Below, one piece after another: positions 47,927 to 59,742 of a DNA stretch of 64,000 nucleotides. Below the pieces are notes generated by a model. The model did not search any database. It was not told the DNA's origin and worked only from the letters and a program-made list of their open reading frames with translations. The DNA lies in the NCBI GenBank assembly GCA_001599915.1, contig BCIG01000033.1, positions 124,001 to 188,000 on the forward strand, in the 5' to 3' direction. Position 1 is the stretch's first letter. Each line of letters opens with the position of its first letter. Source of the stretch: Symbiotaphrina buchneri (Eukaryota > Ascomycota > Symbiotaphrinales > Symbiotaphrinaceae). The position numbers were made by a program, and so were the translations under genes.

Positions 47927-50900
47927 GTTACGCGCTACAGGTTCCACTTTAGAATACAAACTGCATCAGTCCGGGGCAGGGGTGTCATGGTGGGCTTTAA
48001 CTAGTTGTATCACATGCAACCGGTCACCATGCACGGAATTAATGATCGAAGAGATTTGGGCAGCCTTTGTGATCTCGATCTGCCGATCTGGAATACCTTC
48101 CTACAGGGACTGCGGAGCATGCAAGATTGACCGCCCATGTACTCAGTCCTGATGTCCGAGGGCCAATTGTTACACTGACGGGATGGTATGCCGCTGTCAA
48201 CCCAGGTAGAACAAGAATCCAAGCCACTTGGTCCGATTGAAAAGTCCATGTACACCAAGCATGACTGCCAAGCGCTCGTCGGCGTCGATGGTAGGGATGT
48301 CGGACGGTAAGTCAAACACAGGTGTTGCCATTTTCATCCATGACCCGCTGTCAGATCGATCAGAGCGTTGTGCTGCCGGCCGATCATTGTAAAAGGTGCG
48401 GTTACACAAGGATGAGGATGCCACAGGGCCACGATGTATGGTTGTTTTTTTGAATTAATCTGATTGGTGAAATGTTACGGCATTGCAGCCGCGCATCCAG
48501 CCATTTCCAACCCTCTTAGGCCGCACTCTGTATCACTGTCTGTGAGACTCCACCTGCCATCCAGAATGATATGGCGGTGGGTACTAGGACTAGATATTCA
48601 CCGACCGGGGAACACACCGACGGAGAGCACAAACAGGAGCAGGCCAGTCATTACCGTACGAGCCTTACATCCTAGCCTGAACATGGTATCCCGACGCTGC
48701 TCCAATCGAGGCTTTACAAACCCCAAAAATGTGCCAAAAAAGAAAAGTTCAGATCTGTTCGATCGCCATTGAAGCGGACCGCCGTAGGGGGACCCCGAAG
48801 GGACGCCCGGCGCAGCCCACTGTACCTAACAGCGACCGAGTGTGCAATATGTTTGCTCTGTGGCGCGACTGACGCTTAGAAACGCATCATGGGAGTTGGG
48901 ATGGACAAGCAACACGGGTTGTTAGTCGCGCCGCCGCACGAAGAAAGAAAAAGAAGAGAAAGAGGGCGGTGCGCGAAAATGTGTTGCTCGTCTCGCGTCC
49001 CGTTGAGGCTCTTGCGGGCTCCCGCTAGTGCTAGCGAGGGGGATTTCTCCAGCTCCCGGTTGCGAATTTTTCGAACTTCTTCTTTTGATATTACTACGGG
49101 CTGGTGATGAACGATACTCTGGTATCATGAAAATAATAGGAAGAGAATGAATGCTTCATATGAAGCTTGATCTCAACATGACACTTTCTGAAGCCTGTCT
49201 CGATATGACGTGATGGAAAAGGTCACATACCTTATTTATGTGCCATGACGAGCCTGTTTGTGGTTTATTGGGCTTGTTTTGGTTTTCCAATCATATATCC
49301 AGAAGGATGTAAATGATCATATTTGGATTGCAAGCGTTGCTATCTGGCAGGGAAGGATGCAATCGTTGAATTCTATGATCCTGAGCGTCGGTGTGAGAAA
49401 TTGCCCGCCTCTGCCGCGGGACATATTGGCTTTGTCAACGAACCTGCTATCATGTTGATACAGTGCACTATGGGCTCAAGATCTTTATCTATTTGACTAA
49501 GCTGACTGATTTATGAAACAGTTAGTGTGGAGGGAGCATGATTTTGATGTCAATTTCGTATTGCGGTCTAAAGGCAAACACATCTATGCATTTTCGCATT
49601 TCTATATCTGTACGGTATATTGCTGCGATTCCTCTCAAGCTCGACTGGAGCAGCATTGTCTCGCATGACCTTCTTTGCTGCATCATTTGCCAACTCAGCA
49701 GGGTGTGTGGGCTATCAAGACTCCGGGAATGCATTTCCAATACGTACTTCTACTGCTGCAATCTGTGTCCAAGATTCTCTTGATGGGTCAGCCTTCATCG
49801 AGCGTGCGATATCTTTCTCATAATGTCAACCAGATCCATCTAATCGAACTGCATACACTGGTAATACTTGCTTCGTCGCTCCAATATTTTGTTGTTCGAT
49901 TCTGAGACGATCCCATACGACCGTCTTAGCATGTCGAGCAAGCTCCAAGCTTATCTGATGTGATTGTGATTGCATCGATATGAGTGCAACGACTTACACA
50001 ATCATATGAATGGCCCAGCAAGGCTTATCACCCCATGATAAGCACAACACTTGGTGGAGCAGGGCGGATTCTCCTCCGTTCAGTCTTCATCTCCCCTTGG
50101 TCCGTCTAAGGCTTTCCGAAGAGGCAAAGAGCGTGGCACTACCATCAGGCTTCCTAGACTCGCCCGCCGGGCCCTAGCCTACCAGAGTCCGGATAGGGCC
50201 CTACCGGTAGTCTGCCAGATCAGATATCATTTGGGCCCGATCGACAAGTCTAGAGCCTGCATCGCAGGTTGATCGCCGTCGAAGCAGCTTTGTTCAGGGA
50301 AAGATTCTCGCATCGCTTTGACGCCGTTCGGGAAGGACAATCAAGGATTATGGCAGCGCTGATCAGGTTTTCTCGAAACCATTATTCATGGGAAATAGTG
50401 GGAGATTACTCGGCAGGGATACCGTTGCTCGGTATCTGACTGCCGGTGGTCTCAACAGTGATTGCGTCGACCCAGCAGCTGTTATCAGAAAGGCTCACAG
50501 GAAGGCGTCGTCCACGAGGTGTGTGGCTTGCTTGGTCCTAAGGGGAAAAGGGTTCCAGATTCTTCTAGGTGGAGATTGCATATCCACATCGTTCTGTTCA
50601 AGAGGCTGCAGGTCTCAGTATTAGGCACATCTGTGCACTACTTCAGGCAGGTGGGGTGAGAACTCGACCGTAGTACGAGTAGGGTCGACTATGAAGCACT
50701 GCCTGGTCAGGTCAACAGCCGGTGATAATTACGGCAGCTTTGATGCTTTCGTCGGCCCGCCCGAAGCCGCTGTGTGAGATGGTCCTTCAAGGGTCCGTCT
50801 GATAGTGGATAACCCCTGTTAGTGTGTTACAGAAGGCCCCGCTCGAACTTCTAGCGGTTCCTCAGATGCTTCCATCCCAACCTCCCCCAAGCTAACAAAC

Positions 50901-51312
50901 GCCTCAAATGTCGCGAGATGATCGACCTTTTACCGGTGCAACCGAAGGTTCCTGCTGCGGAATTTTGAGAACAGAGACTTGAAGACTGAAAAAGTTTCGT
51001 CGATCATTGACTAATAAGATAACTTCGAGATACCCCGATGGCAATTATCACTTAGCTACGGCATGCTTCCCGAATGCGTTCTAGCTGCTTTCTGAGCTAG
51101 AAGGGAGCCCAGACCGGATGAAGTTTCGGCACAGCTCCTACTGCCAACCAGCTCGGATTTCTCGGGGCTAGCAGCATGTTGCGTTGCCTTTCCGTTCCAC
51201 GATGGTAGCCTGATCCATTTCGCTGCGAGCGAGAGGCTTTTCGAGCAAGTTCCACGTAAAAGTAATCGTTCAATGCACAACTTGGCTGTGAAGGGCGCGG
51301 CGTGGGACCACA

Positions 51313-51352
51313 GTCGCGTTCCGCCCTGTCGCGTTCCGCCCTGTCGCGTTCC
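51313..51352. repeat. 15-bp tandem repeat
   Basis: Unit GTCGCGTTCCGCCCT, two full copies (51313-51327 and 51328-51342) and a partial third. Located in non-coding sequence. Confidence 0.85.
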
Positions 51353-52660
51353 CCCTTTGGGGCAATTGAGTGTGAGAGTTCTGGCTGGCCCCAAGTAAGC
51401 CGGGTCTTCGTAATCTAGCAGATTGATAACAGAATCTAGTGGATGTGAGCAACAGAGAAGGTGGGTGCGCGGGCGGACGGGTTGGGCGATGACGATTCCT
51501 TCATCGGTGCTCTCCACCATCGGATTTCTCCAGCCTTTCCAGCTCCACGTGCATAGTCTCGTGTACCTGACAGTGAAAATTTTCCAGAAGACAGCAGGGT
51601 GTCGTACAGTCGGTACCTGACTATACCGAAAGCTCCCAGCCACCATGGGTTTCAGCATCCCAAGAAGGTAAAGAGCTGATAGTCCGGCCTGACCTGGTCG
51701 AAGTCAAACGTCTCCAGAACCGTGGGAAAGTTCAAGCGAGCTAGAGGCCTAGTCTTTGAACCGCCGGACGCCTTTCTCTGTGTAAAGTTGTGAACGGTAT
51801 GGGGCGAGCAGGGTCCTCTCGGTACGATACTCAGGTAAGGTAGGCTGTACAGACTGGTAGTGTACTAGAGCCCTCTAGCCTTCGAAAGATTCGCGTACCT
51901 CAGGAGGGTATTCGTAGGAGGATGCAATCAGTTACCACGACCAAACCATTCCGTACCAGGATACGTCTTCGCCGCACCAGGAGCGGCCTCCCAGCTTCCC
52001 CGACGCCGGTGGACAAGTGAACGAGGCACTAGATCATGCCGAGAAACGGATGGTCTGGTCGGTTAAGCTTTTGTTTCGTGAAATGTCCGGCACGGGAAGT
52101 GCGGCCTGTTATCGTTCCGATAGCACGTACTCTGTAACCCCTCGGACGTGCTGTGCTCGGGTATTATTGTAAGAATCCTTGGAGTTCCTCGTTGCCCAGC
52201 ACCTCATTCATGCATCATGATTTCTCGATGTGCGTGGTGGCTGATGGCAAAGGCAAGGTTAGGTAGGTCGATGCCGACCGAAAAGGGGGCCGAGTGTCGA
52301 AGAGTCGAGGAGACTGCATGTCACGACACGACTCACAAGCAATTGTGTGCTCGTCCGAAAGTACATCATTCTGTACTTCGTACCTCTCCGTACGCCCTCT
52401 TACAGGTATGGTGGTACTTTCCAACTGTCAATCGGGGTACTTCATAGTCGTACCTGCATTCGGTTCCTGCGTTAGCACCGCCAAGCCGCTGCCGGCACGA
52501 GGGCCCCACGCTCCCCGATTGGCGGCGCGGGCTAGCGATAGCGTCGCCCCACAGCAGGAATTCCGCTGTGTGAACCCTTTGCAGCTTTCAACCCTCCGAC
52601 TGCCCTGCCCTGCCCGCTGGTACCCCGTACATACAGTATCCGTAAAGTACAATCACCAAA

Positions 52661-52676
52661 CCTGTACGAGTACAGG
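52661..52676. repeat. palindrome CCTGTAC-GA-GTACAGG
   Basis: 16-bp inverted repeat with a 2-bp centre; it contains the recurring GTACGAGTAC motif. Could be a dimeric regulator site; function unknown. Confidence 0.6.
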
Positions 52677-55600
52677 AATGGGAGGTTGAAGGTGGGCGAC
52701 CATCTCCTGCTGGAAACGGTCAGTACTCCGTGTCGTGCCGCACTTATTGGTTGCAAATCCAACCGCATCATGCAGCTAACTGAAGCCTCATCTTTTTGGT
52801 CGACCGTTGCCCTTGTGGCTTTGTCACCACTGAGCACTCAGCGTAGACAAGGTAGGGCGTACCCTACAAGGCACGAAACACAAACGAGGGCATTACTGTG
52901 CTGTTTGCTCGGTTTGCCTTTTCGGACAGACAGGTACGGTACGCCATAAGCAGTCGAGGTTGAAATTTTCGCATTCGTGACAGGTTCGTGTCCATCTTGC
53001 CCAGGCGAGGACACAAGATAGTGAAGACAGTCGACCTTGTACAATCCATAGACGGCGTAATTATCAAGCCTTAGTAGCCTGGTTCAATCGACGGGACATT
53101 CACTTTTCCGTTTGACGTGCACGGCGGAGGGTTCCATGACGTGAGGTTGATCCTGTACGAAGCAAAAGCCTGGAGGCGGCTATCGATGGTGGGAGTCGTA
53201 ATCGATAAGCCAAATCCATGAGGGGTCAAGCCCTTTGACATCACCGGTCCCTATTCTGTCGACCAAGTGTGCCTCTTGATGGAAAGCTCGAGACCAAACT
53301 GTTGGACGCATCTGATATGTTTCAGCTGGGACTGGCTACCGCGTAGGCCTGTTCTAGGACATCGAAGACCTGCCAATGAGCAGCTGTCAACAGGTGAAGC
53401 AGGCGCCCCGCCCTGGTCGTTTGGAAATAGGGCCACTTCCTGCATGTCCACAACGACACAGGTATGGCCCGTGAGAACGGACAAACAGACGGTTCAGGGC
53501 CCTAGAATATGCTCTGACTGCAAGATCGAGAAGAGAATGAGGGTTGCAGATCAATAATAATGCAGGGTACTGTTTTGTAATCCCTACACATTTTCACTTC
53601 GTGTTAGGTCGGCTCTGTTGCAAGCAAGCAGTTGCTCGGGTAAGGGTATCATGCATAGGTAAGTTTTCTGATCAGCAAGCAACACACGGCTCGACGGGAA
53701 CAATCTGCACTACACGGTGTACATGTCGTTCCGACGGTCGGTGCTGCATGACGCGTTTAGGCGGACACATAGGCTTTCTACACAATGCTCTGGAGGTCTC
53801 GAAGACTCTTTCCTTCTCTTCTGTACCTGCAGTAAGCCTTCTACATATGACCGAGGGCATGCAGCCAAAGTAGCTGCAGATTACGCGGGTAGAATCCTGC
53901 CGTCCTCGATCACTACTGAAGTCAAATAGTCATAGTCGGTTGAGAGTGAAATCCCACGAAGACCATCTTGACCTACATTGGTATGCCGAAACGAAACGCA
54001 CAATTGGTGATTCCTTTAACGCTGCAAGCTCTGGTCCTTCTAAGGCCCCGCAAACCTTTTGGATAGAGTTGGCTGTCTGGGCTGAAGGCTTCCTGCGAAG
54101 TTAGCCGCGCATCAGAAAGTGCGCTATGTCTCGAGCCGCTCAAACATAACCGATACATGTGACAATGATGGAGAAGAGGCCTGTTTGGGGGCTTCCGTAC
54201 ATTCTTAGTCGAACAAGCAGGGAAGGCAAGGTAGTTACTACTGGAATCAACGGATTTTGGCGGTTATGGGATGGCGGTTAGGAAAGGTCTGCTCCAGATA
54301 TTCCCCACCACTCGTTGAGGGTCAGCCCCTATCGATAGCAGTCCTCGGGTGTGCCGAGACAACAATCACAGCGTACCAGATGGGTGTGATAGGAGCGCCG
54401 CACCACACCGAATGCTTGCAACTGATACCGTTCAATAGAATATCCTTGGCCGACTCTGCGGCACAGCCGATCTGGTAACCCATGGATTCAGGTGCAGAAG
54501 GGTCGCCCACAAGATTGGCTGGGTCGGCCAGCATCCGGATGTGCAGGTCTCGCATCCAGCCGCCCTGAAAGCCGTCATCAAGATCAAGACAGGCTCCACT
54601 ACTCTACGGTTGTTGCGTAATAGCCGTGGTAGCACAACCCGCTGACTGGCGTTGTCACCGTGTGGCGGCATGGTACTCGCCTGCTCGCCGGGCACGCAAT
54701 GGCATTACTGTCACTTGCCTCTCTTCTCCCTGGGACTGACACCATAGTGCCGGTTATGACCGTGGTAGACTCATGGGACTCTGTTCTTTTTCGCCTTTCA
54801 CGAACAGTGGCTAGGGAAGCCCGGCTAGCTGTCTCACCAGAGAGCTTTGACTTGGGGGGCCGGCAGTACTTCGTAAGAGAACTCACAAGGGCCTGCCAAA
54901 GTATCGTACCATGTCGTTTGTCAGTTACTGTACCTTTACCCTTCTTTTCACGGGTCCTGGCACCCTGGCTCCTGTCGCCGGTCGCAATTTCTGCTACTTC
55001 CACAGTCTAAAACAGAACTACCGAGTAAGCGTCTCGCTGGACTTGTGAGCGGAAGCATGGCGACCCATCCCCAGAACTCAATAATCAGCTCCTGCCTGCA
55101 GCTGCAAGTGCACAATCACACACTGCGGCGAGTAGGTATGGTACCTGCGCGTTGCTTAACCTTTCGACCGGGATTGGCCGGTGGTGGGCACGCAGCACCT
55201 CAATCACGGTCTAAGTCTGTGCCAATCGACCCGTTGGCCACCCTTCTCGAGGTCTCAGGCGGCTTACCTACGAATACCTGACTTCGGTAAGGTAGGCAGC
55301 GAGCCAGTGAGTGCGAGAGGTCCAGTTTGGCCCGACGGGCATGCAGCACCAGGCGGTTAGTACCAAACTCACCCCTGTCTCGCCTGCTGCTTCAACGGTC
55401 CAATTGCCTTGGGGCAGGGTGGCCGGGCAGATTGCTGGTCTTCCGAGCTACCGTTAGCGTTGGGTTCATGGTGCTTTTAGCGTGGTCCGTCTACTTTTGG
55501 AAACCTTCTCTGACCACAACTGCCATCTCTCTCGTTCTCTGTCCACTCACTGCGAGTCCTACTATGGTTCTGGGTCTTCATACCACTATCACAGTACTAT

Positions 55601-56630
55601 TCGTACGTATATACAGACATACAAGTTGTGTATGTACGTCGAAAGTAACCTTTTCATACTGTTACCAACCTTACTTAGTACTATTACTACAACTGGACTG
55701 CTTCTTGCTTTACTCCAACTTGCTAGGGAAGCGTACCTTCTTACAGTTACAGCTATCAATAATGTCAATTTAGCTTTCGAAAAAGACACGGTACTACGGT
55801 AGTGCTTGCATAGGCTCCGCTCCGCCTTCGTTCCCTCGTTCCGGACCCCAGTCCAAAGGTATCGACAGTTCCAACAAACCAAGACGGCCACCATCACGAC
55901 ACCCTGGTCATCCACTGGCCCACCGGTCCCCTAGGTTCCTTGGGTCCTAGACCAATGTCTGCCCCAATGTGCATCCATCCATGCCGCTCACACCATGTTC
56001 CGCCTGGGCTGCGCTTGCCAACTGGCTCGGTTCCTGAACCTACGGAGCACTAGTGATTGTGTAGGAGGGCTATCAGTCGGTGTTTCGTGTGAGATAATGT
56101 CTATCATCTGCTGCTTGCTGTGCCCATCCTTCTACTTTTATCTCTCCACCTGTCCCTCGTTCGCAATTTTCTTGATATCATTCCCTTGTTGCCCTCATCT
56201 CCCGGCTCTTTTCTTGTCTCGCCCGGCTTTTTTGTGCGTTGATCTTCCCGGGAATCCTTCGGATTGTGCTTCTTTGTATTTCAGCCAGTCCGATCTATTC
56301 CAGCCCTTCCTTTAGTACCACCGGCAAACCTGTTAATCGATTCTGCAATATCATCGCCCACTCCGCTGCCTTGTCTCCCAAGATTATTGGGCGATATACA
56401 GTCAGTCTCAGCAACAACCAGCCACCAGACAGTATACCGGTATCACCGCAACTGTTGTCCACTCTCTATACGACAGGTCTTTCCCCTTCTAACCATTACA
56501 ACTTCTTCGTCCTGAGAGTCAGCTCTTTGACGAGGTTATTGTAAATTAATTGCCATTCTACGAAACATCCACCGGCGTCACCTATCAGCTTTCCAAGGCA
56601 TATCAGGAGCATTATCTTGCATTATCCCGT

Positions 56631-56981
56631 ATGAACTCGTCAACGCTTGCTGCTTACACTGGTAGACTAACTCTGGTACAAGACTCCGCCATAGACAGCG
56701 ATGGAGGGAACATACGCTCTCCCCAATCAACAGATGATGGGCCAACCGCCTTTCTTCTATTACAACACGGAATTGGAGAACAAGCAGCAGCAGCAGCAGC
56801 AGCAGCAATACTACCCAAACGGCTTTTCCGGCTACTCAACGAACTTTGCGGTCCAACAATATGCCCAAACCATGCAGTTGCAAGGCAGTCCCATGGGCCC
56901 ATCAGGCATGCTGTATCAAGCACCTCCGAACCATGGTCCGGTGACAAGCTACCAACAGAACACATTCTCGCCACAGATTAA
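56631..56981 (+). promoter_or_regulatory. overlapping upstream ORF of the Msn2-type gene
   Basis: An ATG at 56631 opens a 116-codon frame that overlaps the main ATG at 56701 in another frame and ends at 56981. Its start context is weak (C at -3, A at +4), while the main ATG has G at -3 and G at +4, so leaky scanning would be needed if the transcript begins upstream. In this frame the CAG run is read as alanines. Confidence 0.4.
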
Positions 56982-58752
56982 TGAGCTGCCAATGGAGTCT
57001 CCGCGACCAATATATCAGAAGCCCATGGTCTTTATCAATGATAACGCCTTTCCACATGGGTTGTCGTTGAACACGGACTTTGTCAATGGCTCCGGATACT
57101 CGATGCCCACCACGCCACCGCTTTCCACCAGCGGGAGTGCTGTGAGCAGTCCGCCGTCCCCGGCGAGCCAGACGATGCTTCCTACACCAGTCAATGGCTC
57201 TTATTTCCCTATTGAGAACCTTGAAGGTGTTAAGGAAGGCTGTGAAAGCGACGTGCAGCTTGAGATCCTCGCTGGCGAGGATTGGTCCCGACTAGGCTCA
57301 CCACCAATGACACCAGGTATGTTTCTTTTATCGCATGGCAGTTCAAATAGCAAGTTGCAACTGGTAAACTTTTTTCGTTGTGTTGCTTGGTTGTCAGTGC
57401 ATGGCGATGTGGTACCTTGCCTTAAAAGTGTCGAGCTAATCGGTTCGCTTGGTTCGGCAGTGTTCATGCACCCTCCCTCGGTTACCGCTAGCCAAGTCTC
57501 CGACCTTCTGTCCGTCAACGCTTGTCCCTCACTCTCTCCTTCTCCCTCGCCGGCAAACATCAAGTCCTCGTTCGACAACTCAGAGTTTGACTTCTGCGAC
57601 CCTCGCAAGCTCAGTGTCAGCTCTTGCGACACGTCAATTCGGTCCACGTCATTCATTGAAATCCCGGCACTGCCAACTCTCTGCTCTGGAGACAATGAGG
57701 AGCACAAGCTTGTTTTGGCCGGCGAGGTGATAAAGTCCGAATCCGAACCAGTACTCGCGAGTCCCTTTGACTTTCAGAACGGCTCATCAGCGCACGGCCT
57801 GCCGCTTTTTGACGACTTCTCATCTGACATCGAATCTGACGAGGACTTTGTGAACGAGCTGCTGAACTTCCCTCCCACCGACAACGCTCAGTACTTGGGC
57901 AACAAGAGGCAGCGCACGGAAATACTCTCGTTTGGTGAGGATAGCTTTCTAAGTGAGGAAGACATTGAGGAGTTCGCCGACGATCCTCTCGCTTGCGCTG
58001 AGATTCCGCTCCCAGCGCTGGCGGGCTCTGCCGAACCGAGTTCACAAGAAACTTCTATAATGAAGTCAAAGAAGCGCTCTAATCGCAAGTCAGTGAAGAA
58101 AGCGCGTTCTAATAGCGAGGACACCGAACTATCCAACTCCACCATGGAGGCCCAGACCATGACGGGCACGTCACCTCAGACCGAGTCACAGCCACCGAAA
58201 CAGGAGCAGGAACAATCGTCATCAGCAACACAGAGCCAAGGTGATTCTGACGCTAATGCCGGCGCCTCGGGTTCTGAGGCTGCCAATCAGACTCCCGTGT
58301 CAGTCAACCGCCGCGGCCGGAAACAGTCCTTGACCGAAGACCCATCGAAGACGTTCGTCTGTCAGCTTTGCAATCGTCGCTTCCGCCGACAAGAACATCT
58401 CAAGCGCCACTATCGATCTCTCCACACCCAAGAAAAGCCTTTCGAATGCACCGAGTGTGGCAAGAAGTTCTCGCGCAGTGACAACCTTGCCCAGCATTCC
58501 CGCACACATGGGGCCGGTGCAATCACGTTGGGCATCATGGACGAGAACGAGCTTGCTGCAGCTCAGCATGACTCGCTTGCCGACGCTGAACCTACTACCT
58601 TGGGCGCTGTATTGTTCGAGGCAGCTCAGGCCGTCGCTTCAAGCAGCTCAAGCGCATCCTCAAATGGTGGCTCGTTCCGTGGCAGTATTAGCCCCCCTCC
58701 TCCGGAGGCCAAGAAGAGCCAGAAGAAGAGAAAGCGGGACGAGACATCTTAG
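56701..58752 (+). CDS. MSN2: C2H2 stress-response transcription factor (Msn2/Seb1/MsnA type)
   Basis: Nuclear regulator expected to bind stress-response elements (AGGGG). Exons 56701-57316 and 57461-58752, 635 aa. Two C2H2 fingers lie at about residues 504-555: [20 protein letters not shown] and [20 protein letters not shown], matching the Msn2/Seb1 fingers including R-x-EH-R and R-x-DN-Q contact residues. A polyglutamine run follows residue 28, and two acidic segments ([20 protein letters not shown] and [13 protein letters not shown]) are candidate activation regions; a [13 protein letters not shown] stretch may be a nuclear signal. The C-terminus [13 protein letters not shown] is basic. The 144-bp intron (GTATGT, GCTAAT branch, GGCAG) is a multiple of three without stops, so an unspliced frame stays open. 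It was removed because the intervening residues look like random intron translation and [13 protein letters not shown] follows naturally. Confidence 0.93.
   Translation: MEGTYALPNQQMMGQPPFFYYNTELENKQQQQQQQQYYPNGFSGYSTNFAVQQYAQTMQLQGSPMGPSGMLYQAPPNHGPVTSYQQNTFSPQINELPMESPRPIYQKPMVFINDNAFPHGLSLNTDFVNGSGYSMPTTPPLSTSGSAVSSPPSPASQTMLPTPVNGSYFPIENLEGVKEGCESDVQLEILAGEDWSRLGSPPMTPGMFLLSHGSSNSKLQLVNFFRCVAWLSVHGDVVPCLKSVELIGSLGSAVFMHPPSVTASQVSDLLSVNACPSLSPSPSPANIKSSFDNSEFDFCDPRKLSVSSCDTSIRSTSFIEIPALPTLCSGDNEEHKLVLAGEVIKSESEPVLASPFDFQNGSSAHGLPLFDDFSSDIESDEDFVNELLNFPPTDNAQYLGNKRQRTEILSFGEDSFLSEEDIEEFADDPLACAEIPLPALAGSAEPSSQETSIMKSKKRSNRKSVKKARSNSEDTELSNSTMEAQTMTGTSPQTESQPPKQEQEQSSSATQSQGDSDANAGASGSEAANQTPVSVNRRGRKQSLTEDPSKTFVCQLCNRRFRRQEHLKRHYRSLHTQEKPFECTECGKKFSRSDNLAQHSRTHGAGAITLGIMDENELAAAQHDSLADAEPTTLGAVLFEAAQAVASSSSSASSNGGSFRGSISPPPPEAKKSQKKRKRDETS
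56790..56811 (+). repeat. CAG trinucleotide run
   Basis: Eight or so consecutive CAG/CAA codons in the Msn2-type gene giving a polyglutamine tract near residue 30; likely length-polymorphic. Confidence 0.8.
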
Positions 58753-59742
58753 CCTGTCCTCTTACTGATTGTACGGTCTTGGTCATTACGTGCGCGTGGC
58801 TTGTTGGGCTCGAGGTCCTCCAAAACGCCACGTGGCTAACGATGGACATGGCAAAAACATTACTTCTTCTTGATCTTACTAGGGCTGGTGGCATCATTGG
58901 CGATTTCAGTATTGGCCGACCGTGCATCAAATGGTTCCATGTGCCAGTTGGCGTGGAAAGGTGTCAAAGGAGTGTGGGCCGCCTTGGGGCATGAGGGCGC
59001 CATCGGAAAAGTTGGGAAGCAAAAGTCTCATATCCTGCATCTTCCTCTTTCGTGTACTTTATTTTCAGCCCACATCTGCGCCCGCAAGACAAATCTTGAG
59101 CTATGGTTGGGCCTTTATTGCTACTGTTCATTAGCGTTGCTGTCTTTCATCTGGGAAACCACGGGGTTTGGGGTGACGGGACGAGCTGTGATGCATCGAG
59201 AAAGCTACGCCTCCTTCGTCAATATTCGTTGTAATTTACTTTGCTGGAGAAGTGGCCAGCACGTTGATTTTGCCTTTTCAATGACGTCTTCTTTGCTTTT
59301 AGATACTACGTGAGGCGCTCCGTGCGGGACACGACCGCCATGTTTGCCATAGAAATTTGGAGATCATTCGCTCTTGTGAATGCACTGTGCACTTTGAGAT
59401 AAACCGTGAATGCACGTTGTGAATGCCCACTCGAAGTGAATAATTAACCTTCATGGCTCTGGGTTCCGCGTCAGAATTGTTATTTAGGCAGATTCAACAC
59501 CGAGTGTTTTCGCTAGGCGAGAAAAAGGAGTGAATTGTTTTGCATCAACTACATATGCGATTCGAGCAATTACCTACCTACTCTAACATGAGGGAAGCAG
59601 GTAACGATGATCGAGCGGAAACTGGGAATGACACCTCTATTCTGCAGCCCTGGTAGGCTGGCATGAGTCACCGGCAGAAAGTACCAAAGGTCGCGTAGAA
59701 TATTTGCAAGGCTCACCAGGCTGCAGAGCTGTACTGTCCAAG
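58753..59742. other. intergenic, Msn2-type 3' end and DPH6 promoter
   Basis: About 1 kb in tandem orientation. A degenerate GTGAATGC repeat occurs three times between 59375 and 59430. No gene supported. Confidence 0.45.

Larger units (their letters stand above)
47927..56700. other. 8.8-kb region without recognisable genes
   Basis: The longest gene-free interval of the window, upstream of the Msn2-type factor. I find no domain, no plausible exon chain and no RNA gene. It contains a 15-bp tandem repeat at 51313-51352, the palindrome CCTGTACGAGTACAGG at 52661-52676, and many GTAC- and TACC/GGTA-containing words between 50.6 and 55.8 kb. Composition turns C/T-rich on the plus strand from about 56080, consistent with a promoter and leader for the gene at 56701. 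It may hold an extended regulatory region or non-coding transcripts; neither can be shown from sequence. Confidence 0.45.

Noticed and set aside
51056-51658. 200-residue minus-strand frame
   Set aside because: It translates the 15-bp tandem repeat as repeated GGTRQ and has no domain or intron logic; judged non-coding.
55490-55560. Third copy of the tiny-gene family on the minus strand (short frame ending VVREG before AGAGAAGGTTT)
   Set aside because: No proline pair, no valid donor after the AGAGAAG, and no TATA box or leader; the resemblance is only seven bases.
47927-56700. Enrichment of stress-response elements (AGGGG/CCCCT) suggesting autoregulation of the Msn2-type gene
   Set aside because: A count by eye gives about a dozen sites, which is no more than chance predicts for a 5-mer on two strands in this length.
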